A stretch of 64,000 nucleotides of DNA from Clostridium_AD sp937920395 (GCA_052274345.1 DAVZGP010000003.1:62001-126000), one strand, 5' to 3'. Shown: positions 44,001-52,833, counted from the first letter of the stretch. Notes: a model not told the origin generated them from the letters alone. Made by a program: numbers and translations.

Positions 44001-45580
44001 GTAAAAAAGTTGATGTTAATATCGCAAGGCTTAGGCATTCAACACCTGGAATTGATTTAATATCACCTCCACCTCATCATGATATATACTCAATTGAAGA
44101 TTTAGCTCAGCTTATTTATGATTTAAAGAGTGTAAATCCTCATGCACGAATAAGTACAAAGTTAGTTTCTGAATTAGGTGTTGGAACAATAGCTGCTGGA
44201 GTTGTTAAAGCACATTCAGATGCTATAGTTATAAGTGGTCATGATGGTGGAACCGGCGCTTCTCCCCTATCATCTATTAAACATGCAGGACTTCCTTGGG
44301 AGCTTGGACTTGCTGAGACTCAACAAGTACTTTTATTAAATAATTTAAGAAGCAGAGTAACAGTTCAAACTGATGGTCAGCTTAAAACTGGTCGTGATGT
44401 TGTTATCGCTGCACTTCTTGGAGCAGAAGAATTTGGATTTGCAACTACAGCGCTTGTAGTACTCGGTTGTACTATGCTAAGAAATTGTCACTTAAACACT
44501 TGTGATATGGGTATAGCTACTCAAGACCCAAAGCTTCGTAAGAATTTCAAGGGCAAACCTGAATATGTTGTAAACTTCTTTACCTTTATTGCAATGGAAA
44601 TAAGGGAATATATGGCAAAAATTGGATTTAGGACTATGAATGAAATGGTAGGTAGAGTGGATAAAATTAGTCCTAAAAAAGCTATCACTCATTGGAAAGC
44701 AAAAAATCTAGATTTATCAAATATTTTATATAAACCTGATATGCCAAAAAGAATTAAACGTTACTGTGTAATTGCGCAGAATCATGGTTTAGACAATTCT
44801 TTAGATTATAAACTTATTGAAATGGCAAAAGAATCTTTAGAAAATGGAAGAAAAAGCACCTTTAACTTAGAAATTGAAAATGTTAATCGTTCTGTTGGTG
44901 CAATGTTAAGTGGAAGAATTGCTATGAAATATGGTGCTGCTGGGCTTCCAGATGACACAATAACATTAAATTTTGTTGGAGCTGCCGGTCAAAGTTTCGG
45001 AGCATTTGGTGCTAATGGGTTAACATTAAAATTAGTGGGAGATGCAAATGATTATGTTGGAAAAGGATTATCTGGTGCTAAAATTATAGTAAAGACACCA
45101 GAAAATTGTACCTTTATTCAAGATGAAAACTTCATTGCTGGTAACACTATTCTTTACGGAGCAACTTCTGGTAAATTATTTATAAACGGACTTGTAGGTG
45201 AACGTTTTGCAGTAAGAAATTCAGGAGCTGAGGCTGTAGCCGAAGGAATTGGAGATCACGGTTGTGAATATATGACTGGTGGAGTTGTAGTTATTATTGG
45301 AATAACAGGCAGAAACTTTGGAGCTGGAATGAGCGGCGGTATTGCATATGTTATAGATGAGAATGAAACTTTTAAATCAAAATGTAATATGGAAATGATT
45401 GAAGTTGAATCAATAATCTCAAAATCAGATCTAGATCAGCTTTATTCAATAATAAAAGAACATTTCGATGCTACTAACAGTAACAAGGCTAATATAATTT
45501 TAAATAATTGGAATGAATATAAATTAAAGTTTAAGAAAGTAATTCCAACCGCTTATAAAGCAATATTAGAAGGTAAATAG
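41060..45580 (+). CDS. gltB: Glutamate synthase (GOGAT) large subunit
   Basis: A 1506-residue enzyme that makes two glutamates from glutamine and 2-oxoglutarate. It starts with GTG after AGAAGGGGGT. A 22-residue propeptide would be removed to expose the catalytic C23 in NCGVGF. Domains: Ntn glutaminase (23 to about 420), central domain, FMN-binding synthase barrel (about 800-1200, including SGHDGGTGASPLSS), and a C-terminal beta-helix with repeated glycines. The [3Fe-4S] cysteines are in the C-x5-C-x4-C pattern of CTMLRNCHLNTC. It pairs with the downstream gltD. Confidence 0.97.
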   Translation: MNNSIGYPEKQGLYDPANEKDNCGVGFVVNVRGEKTNGIIKKGLKVLVNLTHRGAVGADPKTGDGAGILVQIPDEFFRISCDNLGLELPRIGKYAVGMTFLPKEPALRFQCEGIFERIAEEEGQKIIGWRSVPVDSRNIGDTAKGTEPIIRQIFIGSTFRDESLSEDELQEEFERRLYIIRKRAESEVIKLVNRNTEYFYICSLSSRTIVYKGLLLADQIKGFYIDLQDINFKSALCLVHQRYSTNTFPTWDLAQPFRYLAHNGEINTIRGNRNWMNAREGIIKSKVYGENLKKLFPIISPNGSDSASLDNMLELLKMDGRSLPHSLMMLIPEVWTTNDDMKDYKKSFYEYHGSLIEPWDGPAVVAFTDGIRIGATLDRNGLRPARYVITKDGFAVLASEAGVLKFKPEDIKKKGKLQPGKMFLIDTNEGRIITDDEIKKTVCTNKPYGEMVLKNKLYLEDFEGVVDEIIIDKDILKEKQQAFGYTLEDLKLILSPMAKDGKEPIGSMGNDTPLAVLSNKPQLLFAYFKQLFAQVTNPPIDSIREKMVMSLMNYVGSQYNVLNQDSNNNPFIEISRPLLTNLEMAKIKNLKDNAFKTTTIPITFKADTGIEGFKMALDKICERASARIKEGYNIIVLSDRLVDSYDAAIPSLLALSAVQQHLTREKTRTFVSLIVETGEARETMHFALLIGYGATGVNPYLAFKSIDNIINEGDIENISIEKAHENYIHAISQGLLKILSKMGISTIQSYHGAQIFDAVGLNSKFLQKYFGGTPSRIGGIGIETVAKEVLIRHKNAFNKLRKPIAELDVGGLYSWRKEGEYHLFNPDTIYKLQVAARTNDYKLYKEYSKNINDQDKHLCTIRGLFELNYGNEIPIEQVEPISEIVKRFCSGAMSFGSISKEAHETMAIAMNRLGGKSNTGEGGEDPERFKVDQNGDLRRSAIKQIASARFGVTTEYLVNADELQIKIAQGAKPGEGGQLPGKKVDVNIARLRHSTPGIDLISPPPHHDIYSIEDLAQLIYDLKSVNPHARISTKLVSELGVGTIAAGVVKAHSDAIVISGHDGGTGASPLSSIKHAGLPWELGLAETQQVLLLNNLRSRVTVQTDGQLKTGRDVVIAALLGAEEFGFATTALVVLGCTMLRNCHLNTCDMGIATQDPKLRKNFKGKPEYVVNFFTFIAMEIREYMAKIGFRTMNEMVGRVDKISPKKAITHWKAKNLDLSNILYKPDMPKRIKRYCVIAQNHGLDNSLDYKLIEMAKESLENGRKSTFNLEIENVNRSVGAMLSGRIAMKYGAAGLPDDTITLNFVGAAGQSFGAFGANGLTLKLVGDANDYVGKGLSGAKIIVKTPENCTFIQDENFIAGNTILYGATSGKLFINGLVGERFAVRNSGAEAVAEGIGDHGCEYMTGGVVVIIGITGRNFGAGMSGGIAYVIDENETFKSKCNMEMIEVESIISKSDLDQLYSIIKEHFDATNSNKANIILNNWNEYKLKFKKVIPTAYKAILEGK

Positions 45581-45587
45581 AAGATAT

Positions 45588-45622
45588 AGAACTGTTCCTC
45601 TTTACTTAGAACAGTTCATACT
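45588..45622 (+). terminator. Intercistronic hairpin between gltB and gltD
   Basis: Stem GAACTGTTC (45589-45597) with GAACAGTTC (45609-45617), loop 11 bases, followed by a U-rich but interrupted stretch. It may give partial termination or mark an mRNA processing site. Confidence 0.55.
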
Positions 45623-45645
45623 TTTCAATTTTGGAGGTGTTAAAT

Positions 45646-47079
45646 TTGGGAAAATTGCAAGGTTTCAGAGAATTCAAAAGAGAAACTGCAAAAAAACGCC
45701 CTGTTAAAGATAGAATTAAGGACTCTAAAGAATTATTCATTAAATTCCCAGTTGATAAATTACGTCAACAAGGTGCAAGGTGCATGGAGTGTGGCGTCCC
45801 CTTTTGTAACTGGGGCTGTCCTCTTGGAAACTTAATTCCAGATTGGAATGACATGGTATATAAAAAGAAATGGGAAAAAGCATATGATAGACTAACGCTT
45901 ACAAATAATTTTCCAGAATTCACAGGCAGAATTTGCCCTGCTCCTTGTGAAGGTTCATGCACATTAGGTGTTAATAGAGATCCTATCGCAATAAAGGAAA
46001 TTGAATTAAATATTATTGAAAAAGCATTTGAAGAAGGATGGACAAACCCACTCGAACCGAGGGTAAGAACTGGTAAAAAAGTTGCTATAATTGGTTCTGG
46101 TCCATCAGGTCTTGCCGCAGCTGCCGAACTTAATTCAGTAGGACATGATGTAACTGTATTTGAGAGGGACGACGAAATAGGTGGGCTTTTGCGTTATGGT
46201 ATACCAGATTTCAAATTAGATAAAAGTATAGTCGAGAGACGTGTTAATTTTATGAAGGAAGAAGGCGTTAATTTTAAAACTAACGTAAATGTTGGCGTAG
46301 ATTATTCTGCAAAAGATCTTTTAGCGCAGTTTGATGCTGTGGCTTTAACCGGTGGAAGTACAATCCCTCGTGATTTGAAGGTCGAAGGACGTAATCTTAA
46401 AGGTGTACACTTTGCTATGGATTATCTGAAACAACAAAATAAAAGAGTTTCGGGCAAAGAACTAGAAACTACCGAAATAAATGCTAAAGACAAAGTAGTA
46501 CTAGTACTAGGTGGTGGGGATACAGGTTCTGATTGCATAGGCACAGCTATTAGGCAAGGTGCTAAGAGTGTATACCAGTATGAAATTATGCCAAAACCTC
46601 CTATTGATCGTGATGATTCAATGCCATGGCCAACATATCCTAGAACATTAAAAACTACAACTTCTCATGAAGAAGGTTGTAATCGTGATTGGAATGTTAC
46701 TACAAGAAAATTTACTGGTGAAGGTGGCATTGTCAATACACTTCATGCTTCTAGAGTGGAATGGACACATACTGAAAAAGGGATGCAAATGATTGAAATA
46801 CCAGGATCAGAATTTGAGCTAAAAGTTGACCTAGTTATTTTAGCTATGGGTTTTTTACATCCACAACATGAAGGCTTGCTTACTGATCTAGGTTTAGATT
46901 TTGATATCCGTGGCAATGTAATTGTAGATGATGATTATATGACTAAAACTAAAGGTGTTTTTGCTGCTGGCGACATGAAAAAAGGTCAATCATTAGTTGT
47001 TTGGGCAATATATGAGGGTCGTTTAGTTACTAAAAATATTGATGAATACTTAATGGGAGAAACTTCATTAAGAGGATAA
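45646..47079 (+). CDS. gltD: Glutamate synthase small subunit
   Basis: A 477-residue flavoprotein that feeds NAD(P)H electrons to GltB. The start is TTG at 45646 (reading MGKLQGFREF), chosen because GGAGGTG lies 7 bases upstream; that same sequence lies inside any longer reading. N-terminal iron-sulfur cysteines are in CMECGVPFCNWGCPLGN and CPAPCEGSCTLG. FAD binding is by AIIGSGPSGLAAAAEL near 148, and NAD(P)H by VLGGGDTGSDCIG near 285. The C-terminal FAD loop is FAAGDMKKGQSLVVWAI. Confidence 0.95.
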   Translation: MGKLQGFREFKRETAKKRPVKDRIKDSKELFIKFPVDKLRQQGARCMECGVPFCNWGCPLGNLIPDWNDMVYKKKWEKAYDRLTLTNNFPEFTGRICPAPCEGSCTLGVNRDPIAIKEIELNIIEKAFEEGWTNPLEPRVRTGKKVAIIGSGPSGLAAAAELNSVGHDVTVFERDDEIGGLLRYGIPDFKLDKSIVERRVNFMKEEGVNFKTNVNVGVDYSAKDLLAQFDAVALTGGSTIPRDLKVEGRNLKGVHFAMDYLKQQNKRVSGKELETTEINAKDKVVLVLGGGDTGSDCIGTAIRQGAKSVYQYEIMPKPPIDRDDSMPWPTYPRTLKTTTSHEEGCNRDWNVTTRKFTGEGGIVNTLHASRVEWTHTEKGMQMIEIPGSEFELKVDLVILAMGFLHPQHEGLLTDLGLDFDIRGNVIVDDDYMTKTKGVFAAGDMKKGQSLVVWAIYEGRLVTKNIDEYLMGETSLRG

Positions 47080-47091
47080 AAAACAACTAAG

Positions 47092-47350
47092 AGTGCGTGG
47101 ACTATGAAATTTCTCCTGCGTGACTACAAATAAGAGCTTGAAACGTGAAAATCCATCAATTAATTCTAATCTTTTGCCAATATAAATTTCTCTAGCACTC
47201 ACATTCGGCTTACAGCCGGTTCGCTAGCCTTCCTTACAGAAGGCTCACGTGAGTTTTATATTGGCAAAAGAAGAATTACTAAATGGATTTTCAATGTTTC
47301 TGCTCTTCTTATTTGGAGTCACTTCCGGAGAAACTTCCTAGGACTGCACT
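47092..47350. repeat. 259-bp structured inverted-repeat element between gltD and glgB
   Basis: The arms are imperfect inverted repeats about 100 bp long. Perfectly paired blocks include CTTTTGCCAATATAAA (47171-47186 with 47255-47270), TGAAAATCCAT (47146-47156 with 47283-47293) and GTGACT-x-CAAATAAGA (47120-47135 with the inverse at 47306-47321). The central part holds two small hairpins, CGGCTTACAGCCG (47206-47218) and AGCCTTC/GAAGGCT (47226-47245), closed by ACTCAC/GTGAGT. The fold would be a long stem with a multibranched tip. It lies between convergent genes. It may be a MITE-like element, or a noncoding RNA, or simply a complex terminator. No coding frame of note is inside. Confidence 0.8.
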
Positions 47351-47357
47351 ATTATTT

Positions 47358-49376
47358 TCACACTTTCTTTAATACTAGCACTGTTCTGCTTGGTATATTT
47401 ATTATAATTCCATTATTACCAATTTTTTCTTGCAACGCATTGGAGTGATAAATATAATTAGTATTAATCCTTTTCTGTCCACCAAACATAACTTCATCGC
47501 TATTAAAAACAACCTTATAATCACCATTTTCAGAAGTCGGAAGCTCATACCTTGGGAAAGAACAAGACGGATTAAAATTAAATAGAAATATGAGTCCTGC
47601 CTTTCTGAAAGCAAGCAGTTTAAGTTTCTCATCAGTCCAAAGATTTTGTAGATCAGTGGCACTTAAAACATTATAATGTTTTATAAATTTTATCATATCT
47701 CTATCAAAATTAGATAAATACTCATACTTAAGATCCTTGTTTTCCATCAGACTCCATTGCCTTCTTGCATATTTATAGCTCCAATTATTGCCTTCTCTTG
47801 GGAAATCAATCCATTCCGGATGACCAAACTCATTGCCCATAAAATTCAAATATCCTTCTCCACCTAAAGTTATAGTGAAAAATTTAATAAGCTTATCCAG
47901 TTCCATTGCTCGATTTATTATTAAATTATCATCATCTTTGAGCATATGTGAATACATTTCCTTACCGGCGAGCCTAAACATTATTGTTTTATCACCTACA
48001 AGGGCCTGATCATGTGATTCAGAATAACCTATATTTTTCTCCATAGGCCTCCTACTAGTTAATTCATGCCATAATTGATTCATACTCCATTTTTCATCAG
48101 GTAACTCTTTTAATATTTTCACCCAAAGATCAGGTACCCCCATAGATAAGCGATAATCAAAACCTATACCACCAAAACTTACTGGTATACACATTCCAGG
48201 CATACCACTCATATCCTCAGCTATTGTTACTGCTGTAGGATTAATTTCACGAATTAGATCATTTGCAAATTGAAGATAAGTAATTGCTTCTATATCAGTC
48301 TCCATACTAAAATATTTACTGTAGTCTGTAAATGCTACGCCTAATCCTTGGTGATGGTATAGCATCGATGACACACCATCAAATCTATAACCATCAAAAT
48401 GGTATTCAGTAAGCCAAAACTTAATATTAGATAAAAGAAAATGAATAACCTCCGGTTTTCCATAATTAAATAGTTTTGTACCCCAAGCTGGATGATTTCC
48501 TTTAATACCAGCATGGAAAAATTGATAATCAGTTCCGTCGAACTCATTAATACCCTCAGCTATATTCTTAATTGAATGAGAATGTACTAAATCAAGTAAA
48601 ACTGCAATTCCCATTTTATGAGCCGTATTAATCAAGGTTTTTAAATCCTCTGGAGTACCAAACCATGAAGAAACTGCATAAAAATTAGATACTTGATAAC
48701 CGAATGAAGCATAATAAGGATGTTGCATAATTGCCATAAGTTGCAATGTATTATAACCCTCAGCCTTTATCCTTGGAAGCATATTTTCTGTAAACTCATT
48801 AAAAGTACCAATGCCCTCTTTTTCCTGTGCCATCCCAACATGAGCCTCATATATAAATAATGATTTCTCACTTTTAATATGGAAATCGCTATCCTGCCAA
48901 ATGAAATCATTATCGGGCTGCCAAATTTGGCCTACAAAATCATGAGTAATAGGGTCTTGAACTGTCCGCTTAATATAAAGTGGAATTCTATCTCTTGATT
49001 TCCCATTAGCCTCTACTCTTACCTTAACAAAAGACATATGTTTAAGAGCTCGCGATCCTTTCAAGAAAATTTCCCAATTTCCATTTTCTTTTTTTTGCAT
49101 TGGATGTGTGTGTGGATCCCAATAATTAAAGTCACCAATCAAATAAAGAGCATCAGCATTAGGCGCCCATTCTCTATAAATCCATCCATCCTTCATTAAA
49201 TGAAAGCCATAATATAATTCACCATTTGCAAAAGAATTAAAACTTTGTTTATACCCTAGCAATTTTTTCTTAGAAGATGAATATGCGTTCATTCTAAGTT
49301 TAATATCGCTTTCATACGGTTTAAGGTATGGATCGATATCCATTATTTTAATGTGTTCATTTTTGTTATCCTCCAT
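47358..49376 (-). CDS. glgB: 1,4-alpha-glucan branching enzyme, eukaryotic-type (GH13_8)
   Basis: A 672-residue enzyme that introduces alpha-1,6 branches into glycogen-like glucans. An N-terminal CBM48-like domain (YREWAPNADALYLIGDFN near 66) precedes the GH13 barrel. Catalytic residues: nucleophile D333 in FDGYRFDGVSSM, acid/base E387 in TIAEDMSGMPG, and the aspartate of YSESHDQ near 457. The YHHQGLG segment after the nucleophile and overall sequence pattern are those of plant/animal-like GH13_8 enzymes rather than classic bacterial GlgB. No other glycogen genes (glgA, C, D, P) are adjacent. Confidence 0.92.
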   Translation of the reverse strand: MEDNKNEHIKIMDIDPYLKPYESDIKLRMNAYSSSKKKLLGYKQSFNSFANGELYYGFHLMKDGWIYREWAPNADALYLIGDFNYWDPHTHPMQKKENGNWEIFLKGSRALKHMSFVKVRVEANGKSRDRIPLYIKRTVQDPITHDFVGQIWQPDNDFIWQDSDFHIKSEKSLFIYEAHVGMAQEKEGIGTFNEFTENMLPRIKAEGYNTLQLMAIMQHPYYASFGYQVSNFYAVSSWFGTPEDLKTLINTAHKMGIAVLLDLVHSHSIKNIAEGINEFDGTDYQFFHAGIKGNHPAWGTKLFNYGKPEVIHFLLSNIKFWLTEYHFDGYRFDGVSSMLYHHQGLGVAFTDYSKYFSMETDIEAITYLQFANDLIREINPTAVTIAEDMSGMPGMCIPVSFGGIGFDYRLSMGVPDLWVKILKELPDEKWSMNQLWHELTSRRPMEKNIGYSESHDQALVGDKTIMFRLAGKEMYSHMLKDDDNLIINRAMELDKLIKFFTITLGGEGYLNFMGNEFGHPEWIDFPREGNNWSYKYARRQWSLMENKDLKYEYLSNFDRDMIKFIKHYNVLSATDLQNLWTDEKLKLLAFRKAGLIFLFNFNPSCSFPRYELPTSENGDYKVVFNSDEVMFGGQKRINTNYIYHSNALQEKIGNNGIIINIPSRTVLVLKKV

Positions 49377-49497
49377 AAAAAAATCACTTCCTATTCATAG
49401 TTTTTTATATACAAAATATATTATACCTAATATATTAAATTCGACTAAATATTGTAAAATCCTTTGTTTTTTAAAAAATAAATAGGATAACTTAAAA

Positions 49498-49540
49498 AAA
49501 GCAGCATTACATGATATAACATCATGTAAGCTGCTATTTA
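49498..49540 (-). terminator. Intrinsic terminator of the sulfite reductase/sulfur-carrier operon
   Basis: Stem AGCAGCATTACATGAT with ATCATGTAAGCTGCT (one bulge), followed on the minus strand by TTTTTTT. It is 10 bases after the MetY-like stop codon. Confidence 0.85.
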
Positions 49541-49546
49541 TAACTA

Positions 49547-50491
49547 TTATTTAATGGAACTCATAGCTCCCTCAATATCACCTAATATGTCTTCAATATC
49601 TTCAATTCCAACAGAAAGTCTAAGCAAATCATCGTAAACTCCCATTTGCTCCTTTTCATCAAAAGTGTTACTGGCACATATTGTTGAAGCAGGATGAATA
49701 ATTAATGTTTTAGTGTCTCCAATATTCGTAATGTTTAATATCATTTTCAAGTTATTAATAAACTTAAAAGCATTCTCTTTACTTCCAAGTCTGAAAGTTA
49801 AAACCCCACTAGCTCCATTCTTATAATATTTTTGAGCAATATTATAATATTTAGAACTTGGAAGACTTGGATAATTTACTGATGTTACCTTACTATTACT
49901 ACTTAAAAATTCAGCAACTGCTAATGTATTTGTGTTATGTTCTCTCATTCTAAGTGCTAATGTTTCAATTCCAGTTAGATTTAAGAAAGCATTAAAGGGT
50001 GCAAGTGATGCTCCGATATCTTTTCCTACAGTATTCCTAAGTTTGGCAGTGTACGCCATTTTTCCGAATTTTTTATAGTATTCACTAAAATTCTTATACT
50101 TAATATCTTTATATTTACTGCTTCCTCCATCCACTATAATTCCACCAATAGAATTTGAGGTTCCATTTATATATTTAGAAGTTGAATGTATAACAATATC
50201 TGCCCCATATTCAATTGGTCTTATAATAAATGGGGTTGTTATCGTAGAATCTACAATAAAAATAATATTATGTTTATTGCAAACCTTAGCTACTTCCTCT
50301 ATATCGAGTACGTCAAGTTTTGGATTACCTAATGTTTCTCCAAATACTATCTTTGTATTCAGATTTATAACCTTTTCTAACTTTTCTGCCGCATTATGAG
50401 CAAACGCATTTGATAAATGCAAAGGTGTATTAGTTGCTCCTGTTTCATCTGTTTTTAGATTCCCATGTATCAATTTAGTGTTAAATTTCAT
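49547..50491 (-). CDS. metY: MetY-like O-acetylhomoserine sulfhydrylase with internal deletion, probably inactive
   Basis: A 314-residue PLP protein in place of the usual 420-430. The start is the ATG at 50491 (MKFNTKLIHG), 5 bases after AGAGGTG. The N-terminus (TNTPLHLSNAFAHNAAEKLE) and the part from NTKIVFGETLGNPKLDV onward, with the PLP lysine in HSTSKYINGT, are normal. About 105 residues between them are missing in frame: the Y-x-R-x-x-N-P-T loop, the SSG-x-A phosphate loop and the LYGGTY tyrosine that stacks on PLP. The enzyme is therefore likely non-functional or greatly altered. It is the last gene of the sulfite reductase operon, where an intact MetY would add sulfide or a protein-bound thiocarboxylate to O-acetylhomoserine. 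Confidence 0.82.
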   Translation of the reverse strand: MKFNTKLIHGNLKTDETGATNTPLHLSNAFAHNAAEKLEKVINLNTKIVFGETLGNPKLDVLDIEEVAKVCNKHNIIFIVDSTITTPFIIRPIEYGADIVIHSTSKYINGTSNSIGGIIVDGGSSKYKDIKYKNFSEYYKKFGKMAYTAKLRNTVGKDIGASLAPFNAFLNLTGIETLALRMREHNTNTLAVAEFLSSNSKVTSVNYPSLPSSKYYNIAQKYYKNGASGVLTFRLGSKENAFKFINNLKMILNITNIGDTKTLIIHPASTICASNTFDEKEQMGVYDDLLRLSVGIEDIEDILGDIEGAMSSIK

Positions 50492-50507
50492 ATTTACACC
50501 TCTGAGT

Positions 50508-52808
50508 TTATTTTTTTTCAACTACTAGTAAATTGTAACCTTCGAAATTATTGTCAATCAATATTATCTTGTTACCTTCTTTTGAAACACTCAAAGGAAC
50601 ATTTTTTATAGGATCACCATCATCTAAATAAAAGCCTCTTTTTTCACCAGACTTTATTTTAGAAAGTTGAATTTTAACTTTTACAAAATTCATTGGACAT
50701 GTAACTCCTCTAAAATCAATAACTTCATATTCTTTACTTATAGGCGATTCCTCTAACACATTAATCGATACTTCCTTTGGAAGTGTTATTTCTAATTGTC
50801 CATTTAATGATCCATACATTTCTTTTACTTTGTTATAAAGGTATTCAATTTGCTCTGCTTTATTTGTTATATCCATGATATCGCAAAGTTTGTAATCAAG
50901 AAGTGTATCGAAAAGTTCCACAACAGATTTATTAACATAACCTGTTTCAACAAAATTTATATTAAATTGTTTGAATATTTCTTTATCCTTTGCTGTATCT
51001 ATGCCCTTTAATACTAAAAGAGTTCTCGCAGATGACACTGTAGCATCGTACAAATCCTGTGATTCTTTGCTGGATTTATACTTTAAAAGAGAACTCCGCG
51101 CATTTGATAAATCAAGTTTTATAACGTCAAAGACTCCTGTACTACATTCACCAGGTCCCCGTCCTTCAATAGAGAATTTCTCACTTGATCCTAAGTCATA
51201 ATAAAGATCAGGGTTTTCTTTAAATGTTTCCATAGCTCCATATTTATTAGTTAACTCTCTTACATCTTTATCAGTATTATTTAAAAATTCTTCAAAAGAC
51301 TCATAACCAGATGTTTTTTTAAGTTTAGCAAGCTCTAAAAGGTACATAGGTATCTTCTTTGCAGGAACATCCCCATATACTTCTCCAATTTTAGCAAGGC
51401 CATGCCCAACACTACCACCAAATGATACAGTATACGTAGGCATTAGACCATCTTCTGTTCGTTTTGCTCTTCCACTTAAACCTATTTTGCCTATTTGATG
51501 ACGACCACAGGAATTAGGACATCCCGATATAAAGATTCTAGGAAGTGATCCTTTAATCTCATCAGTATTATCACTAAATTCTTCCTTTATAGCTTGTAAT
51601 AAGTTTTGTGATAAACAAAGTCCTAATTGACAAGTTGATGCACCAACGCAAGTTACTGAATTATATATGTTAAAATTTGATGAAAAAGGTGCTATTATTT
51701 TTAATAATGTTTTTGCATCAATGTCTTTCAAATCTCTTACAAAAAAGCTTTGAGTATTTGCAAGTCTTATAGATATTTCATAATCCAATTTACTAACAAA
51801 GTCTAACATTTTTTGAAGGTTTACCGCTTCTAAATTCCCACCTTGAGGATGTACGTAAACAGAGTTATAGCCAATTTGTTTTTGTTGGAATAGAACACTT
51901 TCATACATCTTATTAATTTCAGAACTTTCAGCAATTTGCTCATATTTATCAATTATGATATCATCTATTATTAAATCAAGATTTATATCATCTTTTATTC
52001 TTATTAGTTCTTCATTAAGCCTTAGTTTGAATTTTTCTTCACCTAGTCTTTCAACAATATACCTTATTCTTGCTTTATGCTTATTGCTTCTATCCCCTTC
52101 TTTTTCAAAGAGTTCCTTCATAGCCTGGACATAATATAAAACATCTTTTGCACTAATAAACTCCTCTAGCTTTAGTGATACCTTCGGATTTCCTCCAAAA
52201 CCACCACCACCGTAAACCTCAAAACCTTTATTTCCATCAACTATCCTTGCGATAAATCCTAAATCAGATATTGTAGCATTTCCAGTGTCGAAAAGACTGT
52301 TTGAAAAACCAATTTTATATTTCCTTGGGAGATTCATAGTAGTAGGGTCTTTAAGCAAATAATTAGTAACCTCACTCATATAACTAGTTACGTCAAATAC
52401 GTCATTAATAGACACTCCTGAAAGAGGAGAACACTCAACATTTCTTACTGTATTACCACCAGTTCCTTTAGTAATTATCCCCACTTCTATAAGGTCCTTC
52501 ATAATACTATAGACATCTGTAAGCTCAACACTTTGAAACTGAATATCCTGCCTAGAAGTAAAACGCAATAACCCTTTTGCATATTTTTTTGAGATATCAC
52601 TAATTTTCTTAAATTGCTCTAACGTAATTACTCCACCAGGTATTCTAGTCCTTACCATATAAAAATCTGGAGTTCTTTGCTCATAAACTCCCATAGAAAC
52701 TCTAAATGCTTTAAATCTAGTAGGATCAAGGTTACCCGCCATATATAAATCTGCTTTTTCTTTGAAATATTCGATAACCTTATAACTTTCTTCAGTAATA
52801 TTAATCAT
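50508..52808 (-). CDS. Siroheme sulfite/nitrite reductase fused to a TusA-like domain
   Basis: A 766-residue protein. Residues 1 to about 520 are a ferredoxin-type siroheme reductase, with RFTSRQDIQFQ near 82, GNTVRNVECSPLSGV near 117 and the cluster cysteines in CVGASTCQLGLC and SGCPNSCGRHQ. Residues about 565-680 form a helical region resembling a HEPN-type domain (ATVSSARTLLVLKGI). The C-terminus (about 690-766) is TusA/SirA-like, with VIDFRGVTCPMNFVKVKI holding the CP cysteine that carries persulfide. Context with sulfate assimilation and sulfur carriers points to sulfite, not nitrite. The fusion could pass product sulfide directly onto the carrier system. Confidence 0.87.
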   Translation of the reverse strand: MINITEESYKVIEYFKEKADLYMAGNLDPTRFKAFRVSMGVYEQRTPDFYMVRTRIPGGVITLEQFKKISDISKKYAKGLLRFTSRQDIQFQSVELTDVYSIMKDLIEVGIITKGTGGNTVRNVECSPLSGVSINDVFDVTSYMSEVTNYLLKDPTTMNLPRKYKIGFSNSLFDTGNATISDLGFIARIVDGNKGFEVYGGGGFGGNPKVSLKLEEFISAKDVLYYVQAMKELFEKEGDRSNKHKARIRYIVERLGEEKFKLRLNEELIRIKDDINLDLIIDDIIIDKYEQIAESSEINKMYESVLFQQKQIGYNSVYVHPQGGNLEAVNLQKMLDFVSKLDYEISIRLANTQSFFVRDLKDIDAKTLLKIIAPFSSNFNIYNSVTCVGASTCQLGLCLSQNLLQAIKEEFSDNTDEIKGSLPRIFISGCPNSCGRHQIGKIGLSGRAKRTEDGLMPTYTVSFGGSVGHGLAKIGEVYGDVPAKKIPMYLLELAKLKKTSGYESFEEFLNNTDKDVRELTNKYGAMETFKENPDLYYDLGSSEKFSIEGRGPGECSTGVFDVIKLDLSNARSSLLKYKSSKESQDLYDATVSSARTLLVLKGIDTAKDKEIFKQFNINFVETGYVNKSVVELFDTLLDYKLCDIMDITNKAEQIEYLYNKVKEMYGSLNGQLEITLPKEVSINVLEESPISKEYEVIDFRGVTCPMNFVKVKIQLSKIKSGEKRGFYLDDGDPIKNVPLSVSKEGNKIILIDNNFEGYNLLVVEKK

Positions 52809-52833
52809 CCCAAATCACTTCCCTTTGCATAAA

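Noticed and set aside
45631..45645. Longer gltD start at the first TTG
   Set aside because: It would place the GGAGGTG ribosome binding site within the coding region; the second TTG gives the usual MGK start.
47402..47662. An 86-residue open frame in glgB in another minus-strand frame
   Set aside because: It overlaps the coding sequence of a clear branching enzyme and has no ribosome binding site or recognisable features.
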